Of a stretch of DNA of 64,000 bases, positions 53,098-63,029 are shown one piece after another. The notes below the pieces were generated by a model, which saw only the letters and a program-made list of their open reading frames with translations, had not been told where the DNA came from and searched no databases. The stretch's first letter is position 1; each line of letters begins with the position of its first letter. The position numbers were made by a program, and so were the translations under genes. Origin of the DNA: Kalaharituber pfeilii (lineage: Eukaryota; Ascomycota; Pezizomycetes; Pezizales; Pezizaceae); NCBI GenBank assembly GCA_015179045.1, contig WHUZ01000031.1, positions 558,001 to 622,000 on the forward strand. Direction: 5' to 3'.

Positions 53098-53271
53098 AAT
53101 CCATTCATACCTTCTCACCAAGGGAGTCTCGGTGCACACATACGGCCAATGGCGTAGACGAGATAGCCCTCCGGATCCCCCACCGAACGTTACCCCGATC
53201 AAAAGTCCCATATCCATCAATGAATCCTTCTTTTACCCCTTTATTTCTTCCCTTTCCCCGCCCATCTGATT

Positions 53272-53309
<38 letters not shown>

Positions 53310-53490
53310 CAGTACTCGCAGCCCATCTGATCATTGTTATCACTCTAGTCTCTCTTCCCAGCTCCAGTTACCATAAGTCAACGTCCCAGTTGATAAGACC
53401 TTCTCTGCTGCTGGAATACCAAGAACGGCAGCGCTTCATATCGTTTTGCGGCAATCTCCTCTGCGGATCCTTATGAGGTAGCGTCAATTC
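53098..53490. other. Spacer after the duplication
   Basis: No gene is recognised. It contains the LINE-A micro-tail at 53,260-53,331. Confidence 0.4.
53260..53331 (-). mobile_element. LINE-A micro-tail, 16 nt of element, 11-bp TSD
   Basis: gcccatctgat at 53,260-53,270 and 53,321-53,331. The minus strand of the 50-bp insert reads TGCGAGTACTGATATT followed by about 32 A (with one G and C near its end). Even the hairpin is missing. Confidence 0.94.
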
Positions 53491-54200
53491 CTATGAGGTA
53501 GCGTCTTGCGAATGGTCCTCACAGGTGAATTTTTCAGCCTCACTCTGTAGGACGACAACATTCTGTTTATGCTTCGTCGCGCCCTCGGACTCTGGCTCTA
53601 TCATTGTAATGGATACGAGCTTTTCGATTGCGTTGCTGGGACCAGTACCAACATTACTATTCCCACCAGTGCGGAAGTGCGAAGTCATAAGGAAGGGAAT
53701 GGAGGGCGGTGAGACGCTATTTTCATCGTTCGCACTCGATGTAGAGAATAGTGCACCAGGTAATTCTACTGGCCCCATTGTTGCCTTTGCCTCCATAACT
53801 GGAGTAGTGATAGCCGTCGACGCCTTACTCCCTCGCCATAGCCCTTAGGGCGGCATGCGAGTATTGATATAAAAAAAAAAAAAAAAAAAAGACGCCTTAC
53901 TCCTTCCTGTCGCCGGTACAGCAACAAGCTCAACCATATTCCCCGCCAGCACTCTCACCTCAATTCTCCAGTCTGGATCTGAAGTTACCCGCAACGCGTC
54001 ACCATTGACTCCTGTCGTCACGACCCTCAGTGCTGGGCCGTCGCCTACTGGCAACTTTGGAGAGCTGGGTGGCGGAGACCATTCCCTGTCCACGCGCGTA
54101 CGAGGGCCAGGAGAGCCAGGTAGGGCAGGACCTAGAGTCAGGATTGGAGTGGTGACGCTGACGACTGCGAGGCCGTTCTGTAGGTTCTTTCATGCCTGAA
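53491..54200 (-). pseudogene. Unknown ORF interrupted by a LINE-A micro-tail
   Basis: A minus-strand frame runs from about 54,200 (GLAVVVSVTTPILTLGPALP, VDREWSPPPSSPKLP, RVTSDPDWRIEVRVLAG) to 53,904. It is broken by a tail insertion and resumes in the same frame (53,818 to 53,491: FSTSSANDENSVSPPSIPFL ... EKFTCEDHSQDATS). Without the insert the frame would be open for about 210 codons. No family is recognised. A start codon upstream and a possible second exon (MPPKRMTMMLITN at 54,382, itself split by a LINE-B tail) are uncertain. Confidence 0.5.
53819..53903 (+). mobile_element. LINE-A tail-only insertion, 13-bp TSD, inside an ORF
   Basis: gacgccttactcc at 53,819-53,831 and 53,891-53,903. 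The 59-bp insert is CTCGCCATAGCCC-TTA-GGGC, GGCATGCGAGTATTGATAT and about 21 A. Net gain is 72 bp (24 codons), so the frame phase is kept but a stop is introduced on the minus strand. Confidence 0.95.
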
Positions 54201-54245
54201 GGATCTGAAGGAGAATGGCAACGGAAGCGGGAGCGAACGCTGGTT

Positions 54246-54328
54246 GTCGGGTGGGCGTTTTTTTTTTTTTTTAATTTCACGTGACCCCGCTTGTAGCTGT
54301 TCGCCATGGCAGGGCGTCGGGTGGGCGT
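54246..54328 (-). mobile_element. LINE-B tail-only insertion, 13-bp TSD
   Basis: gtcgggtgggcgt at 54,246-54,258 and 54,316-54,328. The 57-bp insert is the B hairpin (GAACAGCTACAAGCGGGG), TCACGTGAAATT and poly(A). Confidence 0.95.
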
Positions 54329-54544
54329 AGCGTGGCGATTTGGGTTTGTTATCAACATCATGGTCATTCTTTTGGGTGGCATTAGAGTAAAATTTTAGGG
54401 ATGATGCGGACGTTGATCGTGAATGCTGCTGGAGTGGAGTGCTTGCTCGTGGAGGCGATGCACGTCGGGTGATGGCACTTGGGGTATCAAGGCTTTGTTG
54501 GCGGCTGTGGGGGCGGGAGATCGTAGGTGATGGTGCCTTTATGG

Positions 54545-57460
54545 CAATTTTTTTTTTTTTTTTTTTTTTTTTTTATTTCATTACTCGCGTGCCGCCCGAT
54601 GGGCTATGGCGAGGTATATATTAACGAAAACAAACAAACTAAGCGTCCCTAAATACATGTGATGCCCGCGACTCTCGTACATGGTGCGGGTGGTCAATAC
54701 AGCCTACTTCCTCCTCCTGTCTGGCTCGTATTGAGAGGTCCTCAAAAACTTACTAGCCTTCGCCTCTTGTCGGATGCCCGCTTCTATCACCGTCTCGTCC
54801 TGGTATTGTAGCGCCGTGGCTATTTTGGCCGCCGTGTCCGCCTCGGTGTTACCGGCTATATCTCTGTGTGCTTTTACCCACAGAATCGCCAGGTCTCGAT
54901 CCCCCCTCGACATCCTTTCATCCCACCTTCTCCGTACCCACTCCTCTGCTCCTCCTGGGGTTAGGTCCCCCCTGGCTATCCCCTTCATCCTTGTCACCGT
55001 GGTCCTGGAGCCCGTTACGATTAGCAGCTCCCCCTCTCTGCACATGGCCTCTCCCACCGCTAACAGTTCGGCGTCATTGACTGTGCATCTTTCCCCCAGG
55101 TATATGGATGTGTCTTTTCCGGCTTGATGCACTCCGGCGCCTGTCTTGTCCTCCATTCTGCTCCCATCAGTGTACACACTCATCCATCCTTCTTCTTCCT
55201 CCCTGGCTATCAGTCTCTCCCACTCCTCCTTACAAAGATCGGACGGGTGTATTGGGTGCACATGTAGAGGCAGGGAGTCTCTGTGTCCAAGGGCCCCTCT
55301 TAGGTATATCGTGTCCGGCTGTGGTCTTCTGACTGGTTCATCACCGAACCTCAATGTCCGGGCCTCTACCCTCTCTGCCTCCCCATAAACAAACGTCTCG
55401 ACGGACTCCAGGTTTGTCAGTCCTTCTACCACGTCCCGTCTCGTCCCCCACGGGGCCCCCGTTATTTCTCTCGCCACGACGTATTGCCACCTCTCCAACG
55501 ATCTGATTTTACATTCTGGAGATGCTCCTTTCGCGTACTCCACCCACGCCCAGCACCCCCAGGTCGCAATATTCCTTGCAATTCCTGTATATAACTGTCT
55601 CCGTCTGGCTGGCGGTAGCCCTTTCAGTCTGGCTGCCATCCTCCACGCCGCTTTTCCTAGGTGTAGCCTCCGGTTGAAATGGTCATTAAACTTCATCTCC
55701 CAGTCGATGTGCAGTCCTCCCAGTCTGTAACTCTTTCCCTTGGACCCTATGATGATAGTTTCGGACTTCCGTGGGTCCAGTTCAAAGCCTTCCTCCAGCG
55801 CCTCCTGGGTTAGCTTTTCACGGTGTACTCTTATACCCCTCCTCAAGTCTCGCATTGACTTGCTTGAGAGTACACTGTGAAAGTCGTCCACATAAGACCT
55901 GTTGAAGCCTCTGCGTTCGGCCTTCTCCGCTACCGGTGCTATACCTACCAGGAAGATAACTGGGGATAATGGTGACCCCTGAGGCGTTCCATCTGTCATT
56001 GTGCTCTCTCCTCTGGTTTTCCCATCCCATGCGATCTGAAAGTTCATCGGTTGCAGGAACCCCTCAACAAATGCCGCTAAATTCTTGTCTTCAGCCTTGA
56101 TTCTCCGTACAACCTTCTCCCTTCGCAGGTGATTGAAAGCCGACTTGATATCATCCCCTACTATTGCTGTCCACTCTCCGTTGTCCAGGCGTTTGTCCAC
56201 CTCTTTTAGGACTTGTCTCTGTAAGTCCTCCATCCCCCGTTTGGGTCTGCCCCCCAACTGAGTCTTGCTAAACAGACGGTCTCTTCGCTGAATAAGGTCC
56301 GCCACCACCTTTTGCCCTAACTTGGCCACGGTGTTCAATAATGTAATTGGCCTCCATCCTGCTGGATCATCCCTCGGCTTTCCTTTCTTGTGTATCATCG
56401 TGACACTGAAGCCTCGAGCGAAGTCGTAGTTCCCATTTATATAGTTCACAATCTCCTCCCTGACTGCCATCCCCAGTGTTGTCCCCTTCAATAACTTCAG
56501 GATCCCATACTGTATTCCATCTGGGCCTGGTGCAGATCTGGATTTCGTCTTTGCCAAAACCTTGTCTATGGCTTGTCTCGCTTCTTCTCTATCCATAAGT
56601 ACTCCAGTAGGCTTCAAACATTGTCTCATCTCAATTGTCTCGGCCGTAATGAAGTTGCGCTTGATAAGTGCCGCCATAACCTCCTGGTCTGTACCTGGGA
56701 TATCCATGAGATCCCTCTGTCAAAATGGGTCCTTTGCAAGCCGAAAGATGTCCCACGGCGATGTTACTCGGTCCTCTTCCATATACCTCTCCCAAAATGC
56801 CTTCTTCTTTTCTCTGATAATGTCTCTTAACAGCCTCCTTGCTCTTGTCTTCTCTTCTCTACCCCCTTTCCGCAATATATACCTCACCATCTTTCTTGCC
56901 TCCTTCACCTCCTTATCGAACCACCGCTTCGATCGGTCCATAATGTATGCCTCCTTGGTGAATGTCTTGCCTAGTCTAACTAACAGTTCGTAGGCATTCG
57001 TTTCTTCTTTCAGAGGCCTGTCCCCCCACTTCTCCACGAACTCCTCCCACTTCTCCCAGTCAGTAACTTTCAGAATCCTGTGTGCCACCCTAGGTATCTT
57101 GAGACTTCCATATATCATCGCATGATCTCCACCTGCTATCCATGAAATGCTTCTCATCTCCCATTCATCCCTTCGTGCAAACACTAAGTCTAGCAAAGCT
57201 GTCCTCGCAATGCCTTCTACCCTCCGAGTCCATGTCACCGTTCCTTTCTCGATCTGCTGCTTCAACCCATGAGCCCTCAAGGTGTCTCTCAAAGTCACTC
57301 CCCTCTGGTTTCTCTTGTCGCTCCAATCATCATGATGACTATTACAGTCTCCAATCACTAGGTCTGAATCTGCTATCTCCTCCAGCTCCTCCATCACATC
57401 TGTATCTGCATTCCAATATACCCCTGTAATCTTTCTCCCTCTTATGTGAATGTCGCTGGT
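54545..57460 (-). mobile_element. LINE-A subfamily A2, 5'-truncated, 2.9 kb
   Basis: It runs on the minus strand from the distal half of the endonuclease (5' edge near 57,460) through RT and RNase H to a 3' UTR with a CCCGC...GCGGG hairpin, the LINE-A hairpin GCCC-ATC-GGGC, ACGCGAGTAATGAAAT and poly(A) (54,547-54,575). No convincing TSD was found. Confidence 0.9.
54704..57397 (-). pseudogene. LINE-A2 ORF2: EN (part)-RT-RNase H, one nonsense codon
   Basis: Two in-phase frames (57,397-56,720 and 56,707-54,704) are separated by TGA at 56,720-56,722, where the sister copy has Arg (DPFRN). The first part holds APE-endonuclease motifs VIGDCNSHHDDW, LLDLVFA and GDHAMIYG. The second holds RT motifs (FRPITLL-like WRPITLLNTVAKL, GDDIKSAFNHL, GTPQGSPLSP, YVDDFHSV) and RNase H (YTDGSRMEDKTGAG, VNDAELLAVG, WVKAHRDIAGNTEADTAAK). 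All catalytic acids are present. Instead of the CCHC C-terminus of A1 it ends in FLRTSQYEPDRRRK, which matches the ends of ORF1-type elements. It acts in target-primed reverse transcription when intact. Confidence 0.88.
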
Positions 57461-57602
57461 GTGGGGAGAAGGAGGCGGCCGGGGGCGAGAAAGTAGCTGC
57501 AGAGGGCACCGCCATTGAAAGAAGGGAGAGGGGACGTAGTAACAGACATGTTGAGATGGGGGTAGAAAGGAGCTGATATTCCGTTTACTTTCTTTTTCTT
57601 TT

Positions 57603-57637
<35 letters not shown>
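57461..57637. other. Spacer ending in A32
   Basis: A 32-nt A tract (57,606-57,637) abuts the LINE-C remnant. The sequence before it (CTTTCTTTTTCTTTTAGT) matches neither LINE tail. It may be a separate retroposon's poly(A), but no TSD or body is recognised. Confidence 0.4.
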
Positions 57638-57640
<3 letters not shown>

Positions 57641-58092
57641 TCTGATCCCTGATAGTGCTCATACTCCGCACACCTGCGATCACCTCGACCTTCTCCCTCG
57701 CCGCTTCCTGAACTGCGCCCGTACACTTATGAAGTGCCTGATATTGAAGCCTCTCGAACTCCCCACTGCTTCTGGCACCTCCACCCGATTTCGGATCCCC
57801 ACAAGGCCACCGCTATTACCATGCCTGTATGTGCCTTTCACCATGAAAGTGGGCTCATGGCCCATTGTGAGTTACTCACCAGAAAAAGCACCCACAAGTT
57901 TACTGGCTTTCTCAATACAGCTTTTGCAGTGGTGCTGGAAGTCAAGAGTGTTGTCACAGATCACCCCTAACCACTTGCACCTCTCAACATCCATACGCTT
58001 CTTTGTTTTCTGGTCTATGGCTAGGACCTCCTCCTTCGAGGTCTCCAGCGGTAGGCCATGTGCCTCAGTGACCTCTCCTACCACTGCTGCTA
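57638..58092 (-). pseudogene. LINE-C RT remnant, 3' part
   Basis: The minus strand reads GEVTEAHGLPLETSKEEVLA, then CKWLGVICDNTLDFQHHCKS (the post-catalytic RT segment KWLGV..D..L.F..H), then in shifted frames VALWGSEIGW and EFERLQYQALHKCTGAV. It continues the fragment at 63,030-63,530. The two were one sequence before the nested insertions: ...RRIEDRLAAVV | GEVTEAHGLP.... Confidence 0.8.
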
Positions 58093-58180
58093 GCCCGCGC
58101 TAGGACATAGTCAACACGCCCCCAAGGGATCGTCAGGACTGGAGTGGACACAGGACGCCCCCGAGCCCCTGGAACATTCC

Positions 58181-59590
58181 ATGAGGGACACGGAAAAGCC
58201 CTCGGAACTCCCCTTGAAGAACGACACACCCCCGGAAAAAATGGAAACTGAATACCATAACACGAAACTAGGAGACAGCTCACATGCCCCGAAAGAACAT
58301 TCAGGGCAGACCTGGACCAACTCCCCGGAAACAACGGAGACAGAATCCACTCTGGAAATCGCCCCGTCCCCGGAAACAACGGAGACAGAATCCACTCTGG
58401 AAATCGCCCCGGCATTGGAACCCAGGCCCCAACCAGAACAGGAGAGAAAGAAGGCCAAGAAAGATACCAGAAAGAAGGCTGGGAACAAGAGGGGAAAAGC
58501 GAAGGAGGGAGAGAAGAAGGAAAAGACAGCCGGGGGGACGGGACCGCCGAAAGAAAACGCCCCGCCACACAAAACTGACGACGAAGTAAGACAGGCACCG
58601 GTAAAGAACACACCAGAGAAGGAACCCACCAAGAGGTCCTATGCAGAAGTGGCAGCGGCGAACAGGACACACGAGGACAGCGAGGGAAAGGACACCCCAA
58701 AGAGGAACAACGTCGTCCCCGCGAAGGACACCCCGACCCCGGCCCCAATTCCAAAAGAGAGACTGTGGCAGGCCAGAATACATAACGACGACAATTGGAA
58801 GGGGAGAAACTGGACACACCCGAGAGACGGGAACCAGGAAATGGAAAAGACAAAGAACCGGATCAACCAGCTGTTGGGCCAGGAGTCCCCCTACCAGGTT
58901 CGAAGAGTGATCTTGGACATGAACTTCCCAGAGGAACGAATCCTCCTCATGACGGACACAACACACAGACAGGGCCCAAGAAACCTGGAACATCTGGTGA
59001 AGGCGGTCAGAAGAATCAACCCAGGGGCCAGAGTAGACTGGGACAGCCGCCTGGTCGAATTAGTCACATTCGATATAGCCCTAAGCGAACACCCAGGGAA
59101 GGTAGACAGGGACCTACGCATCGAAAACCCGGGGGAGATCTCGTACAGGAACGTCAGAAGAATAAACATGGACCAGATCCCAGCAAGGGACGGCAAACCA
59201 GCATTCGCCATCTACGTATCGGACAACGTAGTTCAGATCCTAAAGAAGGGCCTCCAATTCAGAGGGGAAAGGATCACGTGCGTCCTAAGAGCCGACCTGG
59301 GGAAGGAAAAGTCGGACAAAGCCAGGAGATACAGGTACACCGACACGGAAGGATACTGTCATCACTTCGTCGTAGGACAAGTGATAGAATGGATCCCGAA
59401 GCAAAGAAACCTTCCGGATTGGGTCAAAAGCTCACCAAGGAGAAAGGAGGCAGAGGATCCGGTCAACCTCAATGGAAGACCATTCAGACAGACTTGCAAC
59501 TGCTGCCGAAAGACGGGGGGCCACCTCCCAGGATGCCAGCGAGCGGAACGTCCCCATAGGGCACCAGAGTCGGGGACAACCACTCAATGA
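58181..59590 (+). CDS. LINE-A1 ORF1, nucleic-acid-binding protein (469 aa)
   Basis: The N-terminal half (residues 1-220) is charged, Pro/Lys/Glu-rich and probably disordered, with a 15-residue tandem duplication (PETTETESTLEIAPS at about 48-77). The central part (about 230-400) is globular without a recognised fold by eye. The C-terminus has a zinc-knuckle-like CNCCRKTGGHLPGC at about 439-452. Such proteins coat LINE RNA and chaperone it into the ribonucleoprotein. The ATG at 58,181 is the first in the element and follows an 84-bp leader. The stop codon overlaps the ORF2 start by four bases (ATGA). Confidence 0.85.
   Translation: MRDTEKPSELPLKNDTPPEKMETEYHNTKLGDSSHAPKEHSGQTWTNSPETTETESTLEIAPSPETTETESTLEIAPALEPRPQPEQERKKAKKDTRKKAGNKRGKAKEGEKKEKTAGGTGPPKENAPPHKTDDEVRQAPVKNTPEKEPTKRSYAEVAAANRTHEDSEGKDTPKRNNVVPAKDTPTPAPIPKERLWQARIHNDDNWKGRNWTHPRDGNQEMEKTKNRINQLLGQESPYQVRRVILDMNFPEERILLMTDTTHRQGPRNLEHLVKAVRRINPGARVDWDSRLVELVTFDIALSEHPGKVDRDLRIENPGEISYRNVRRINMDQIPARDGKPAFAIYVSDNVVQILKKGLQFRGERITCVLRADLGKEKSDKARRYRYTDTEGYCHHFVVGQVIEWIPKQRNLPDWVKSSPRRKEAEDPVNLNGRPFRQTCNCCRKTGGHLPGCQRAERPHRAPESGTTTQ
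58322..58411 (+). repeat. 45-bp perfect tandem duplication in ORF1
   Basis: Two units starting tccccggaaacaacggagac at 58,322 and 58,367 encode the same 15 residues. In-frame, recent. Confidence 0.92.
59587..59590 (+). promoter_or_regulatory. ATGA stop-start overlap between ORF1 and ORF2
   Basis: The ORF1 terminator TGA and the ORF2 initiator ATG share ATGA. This arrangement is used for coupled termination-reinitiation in some LINEs and viruses. It suggests that ORF2 is translated by that route rather than by scanning. Confidence 0.7.
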
Positions 59591-62500
59591 TTAAGATAAT
59601 ATATCAAAACGTAGGGAGGGGGGTGATAGGCACGGACATCACACTACAGGAAGGAGCAGACAGGAAGGCGGATTTCATTTTCATAGGGGAAGGCTGGGCG
59701 GCACCGGGAGGAGGCACGACATTCCACCCATCATTCGCCACGATACACACCCCCTCCAAATCAGGAGGGATCGCGGCTTATGCTAGAAAGGACATAATCA
59801 CAGACATACGGGTGGAAGGGAACGAAAGACATGTTACAGTTACATACAAGGGGAGGAGGATTACGGGGGTGTACTGGAACAGAGACACCAACCTGGAAGA
59901 AGAACTAGACAAGATAGGGGCGGCAGACCTGGTAATCGGAGACTGCAATAGCCATCACCGAGACTGGTCCAACCGGCAGGACGCCTGAGGATTAGGAGTA
60001 CACAGACACATGCAAGCCCACGGCTTATCGCAACAAATCGACAAAGGCACGATCACCTGGACGAGAAAAATAAACAACACCCAGAGAACGGCGTTATTAG
60101 ATCTGGTCTTCGCCAGGGATCGGGAATGGACCACCAAACACATCTCCTGGATCGCGGGGACCGACCACGCCATGATCTACGGACACCTATCGGCGACAGA
60201 CAGGGGCCCCATTCGAAAGATAAGGGTCACAGACTGGGAGAGATGGGAGAAATACGTGGAAGAAAACGGAGAGGACAGCATAGAAGACGGCAAGGCATAC
60301 GAGACACTAACACGGCTGGCTCAGGAGTTCACCAAAGAAGCCAGGATCATGGACAGATCTAAAAGGTGGTTCGACAAGGAGGTGAAGGAGGCCCGGAAGA
60401 TGACCAAATACATCCTGCGGAACCCAGGGAACACCAAAGGAGAACGCACCAGGGCCCGAAGGCTGCTCCGAAACATGATCAGGGAAAAGAAAAGAACGCA
60501 TTGGGAGAAGTTCATGGAGGAAGACCGAATAGAATCACCCTGGGACGTCTTCAGGGTAGCCCGAGACCCGTTCCGGAACAGACCCCTCATGGGTATAAGG
60601 GGCACAGACGACCAAATAGCGGAGAAGCTAATCAAACACAACATAATCACAGACATGCCGGGGGCAGAAGAGATCAGAAGACCACAAGGAGTCACCATAG
60701 AAAGAGACATAGCCAGGGCGGAAATCGACAAGGCACTCTCCAAAACCAAGTCAAGATCTGCCCCAGGCCCAGACGGCATACAATATGGGGTACTAAAACT
60801 CCTGAGGAAGACAAACCTCTGGAAGGCACTAAGAGAAGAGATAGTAGAATATCTGAACGGGAAATACGACTTCGCCAGAGGCTTCGACATGGTCATGATC
60901 TTAAAGAAAGGAAAACCAAGGGACCTGCCGGGAAGCTGGCGCCCCATCACCCTGCTTAACACGGCTGCCAAGCTGGGACAAAAAGTCATAGCGAACTCGA
61001 TACAGAGAATGGACGACCTGTTCCGGGACTCACAGCTGGGGAGTCGGCCATTCCGAGGGAGCGAGGACTTGCAGAGACAAATTCTGAAAGAAGCGGACCG
61101 CCGACTAGGAAGGGGGGAGTGGACGGCACTAGTCGGGGACGACATCAAGGCGGCGTTTAACCATGTAAGACGAGAAAGGGTAGTCAAGAGACTGGAAAGC
61201 ACCAATCGGAACATAGCCAGCTTCGTACAAGGATTCCTACAACCGAACCAGTTTTCGATCTCATGGGACGGGAAAGTTCGAGGAAAAGGCACGATGACGG
61301 ATGGGGCGCCGCAAGGATCACCGCTGTCTCCGGTCCTATTCCTGGTGGGAGTCGCTCCCCTAGCGGAGAAAGCCGACAGACGACAGTTCACACGATCGTA
61401 CGTAGACGACTTCCACAGCGTCATCTCCAACAAGTCAATGAAGCAACTACGAAAAGACATAGACCAACACCGGAAACTGCTAGCCCAAGAAGCCAAGGAA
61501 GAGGGGTTCGATCTGGACCCACGGAAATCAGAGACCCTAATAATCGGCACCAAAGGGGAAAGCTACCGGCTGGTGGGACTAACGGTGGACTGGGAACTCA
61601 AGTTCGACGAACACTTCCAGAAGAGACTACACCTAGGGAAGGCGGCGTGGGGGGTCGCGCAAAGACTCACAAAGATACCACCGAGCAAGAGAAGACAACT
61701 CTACACAGGCATAGCCAGGAACATAGCCACCTACGGATGCTGGGCGTGGCAAACCTACGCGAAGGGAGCACCGAAGGGAAAAAAGCTAAGACTACTCGAG
61801 AAATGGCAGTACACGGTTGCCAGGGACATCACCGGAGCCCCCTGGGGAACCAGAAGAGACATCGTGGAAGGAATATCCAACCTAGAATCGGTAGAGACCT
61901 TCACGCACGGGGAGAAAGAACGAGTGGAGGCACGAACACTGAGGTTCAACAACGAACCAATACAAGACCCGTTACCGGACACCACGTACCTGAGGGGCGA
62001 TCTGTCACACCGAGACCCTCTTCCGATACACTTTTTCCCCTTCAGACCAAGCGACACAAGCAAGGAGGAATGGGAAGAAGCCATCGCGAAGGAGGAGGAC
62101 GAAGGATGGAAGAGCGCATACACCGACGGGAGCCGGGTGGACAACTCAACGGGAGCGGGAATATACTGCCAGGGCAGGGACGAGTCCATCTACCTGGGAC
62201 GAAGATGCACCGTGAACGACGGAGAGCTGATCGCAATTGGCCAGGCTCTCGAACAAGAGGGAGAAGTAATGGTCGTCTCCGACTCCCGCACTGCAATCGC
62301 CAGGATCCGAAAGATAGCCAACGGCGACCCGAACGCAGAAGGCTCGTCCCGAGAAGTACGAGAACGATGGGAGAGACGAGTCGCAAGGGGGGACCAAGAC
62401 ATCGCAATAATGTGGATCAAAGCACACAAAGGGGTAGAAGGCAACACCAAGGCGGACACGGCGGCTAAGATAGGCACGGCACTACAGTACGAAGAGGACA

Positions 62501-62847
62501 TTGCTACAGAAGCAGGCATCAGACAGGAAGCCAAAAACCTCCGAGCCGACGAAAGGGACCGCCTCCGTATGTCCTACCGACCCCTTCAAAGAATAGACAA
62601 CCGCAGGAGAATCGCAACCCTGGCCGGTATCCTAGGGAACAAGGGACTCAAAGAATGGAGGCACACCATAGGAAAGACGGACTCCCCGGAATGCCGATGG
62701 TGTGGGAGAGCACCCGAGAACCTAGCCCACATAACCAACGAATGTCAGACATGGAAGGGAAAGATGAAAGACGGAGCGGGAGGATTAAGACAACCAGACA
62801 AGGATACGAACATCGGGGAGATACTGGAATGGGCAGGGCAGGAGTGA
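59587..62847 (+). pseudogene. LINE-A1 ORF2: endonuclease-RT-RNase H, one TGA
   Basis: Translated length is 1086 residues, reading over a single TGA (59,986-59,988), which probably replaced CGA (Arg). Endonuclease: IYQNVGRG at the N-terminus, GDCNSHHRDW about 118-127, LLDLVFARD, TDHAMIYG near 193. RT: WRPITLLNTAAKLGQK, GDDIKAAFNHV near 517, PQGSPLSPV near 575, YVDD at 605-608, LIIGTKG. RNase H: YTDGSRVDNS near 845, NDGELIAIG, VSDSRTAIA, WIKAHKGVEGNTKADTA. A CCHC knuckle CRWCGRAPENLAHI...C follows near 1036. All catalytic residues are present, so the element could still act as template for helper proteins. The only visible defect is the early stop. Confidence 0.92.
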
Positions 62848-62899
62848 TTATTAGCATTTATTTTATTCGTTATACCTGTAATTAACTAGTTTATTTATA

Positions 62900-62960
62900 C
62901 CTCGCCATAGCCCTTAGGGCGGCATGCGAGTAATGAAATAAAAAAAAAAAAAAAAAAAAA
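62900..62960 (+). other. LINE-A 3' terminal hairpin and poly(A)
   Basis: CCTCGCC-ATA-GCCC-TTA-GGGC-GGC forms a 4-bp stem with a 3-nt loop, a 3-nt bulge and a 3-bp lower stem, followed by ATGCGAGTAATGAAAT and A21. The same structure ends every LINE-A copy in the window. Confidence 0.75.
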
Positions 62961-63029
62961 CTGCTGCTAGCCCTGCCATGGCGAACAGCGCATGCGGGGT
63001 CACGTGACAAAAAAAAAAAAAAAAAAAAA

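Larger units (their letters stand above)
58084..62973 (+). mobile_element. Full-length LINE-A (A1), 4.86 kb, 13-bp TSD
   Basis: The TSD ctgctgctagccc at 58,084-58,096 and 62,961-62,973 bounds the element at 58,097-62,960. Order: 84-bp 5' UTR, ORF1, ORF2 (EN-RT-RNase H), 93-bp 3' UTR, hairpin GCCC-TTA-GGGC, ATGCGAGTAATGAAAT, about 21 A. APE endonuclease plus RNase H and a CCHC C-terminus fit the Tad-like group of fungal LINEs (inference). Apart from one stop in ORF2 it appears complete, so it is recent. The GC-rich coding sequence contrasts with the AT-rich surroundings. Confidence 0.93.

Noticed and set aside
58065..58993. Minus-strand frames of 173-262 codons, Cys/Pro/Ser-rich
   Set aside because: Antisense of the Pro/Lys-rich LINE ORF1; no independent support.
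60321..61553. 410-codon minus-strand frame
   Set aside because: Antisense of the LINE-A1 ORF2 RT region. GC-rich codon bias leaves it open and there are no motifs.
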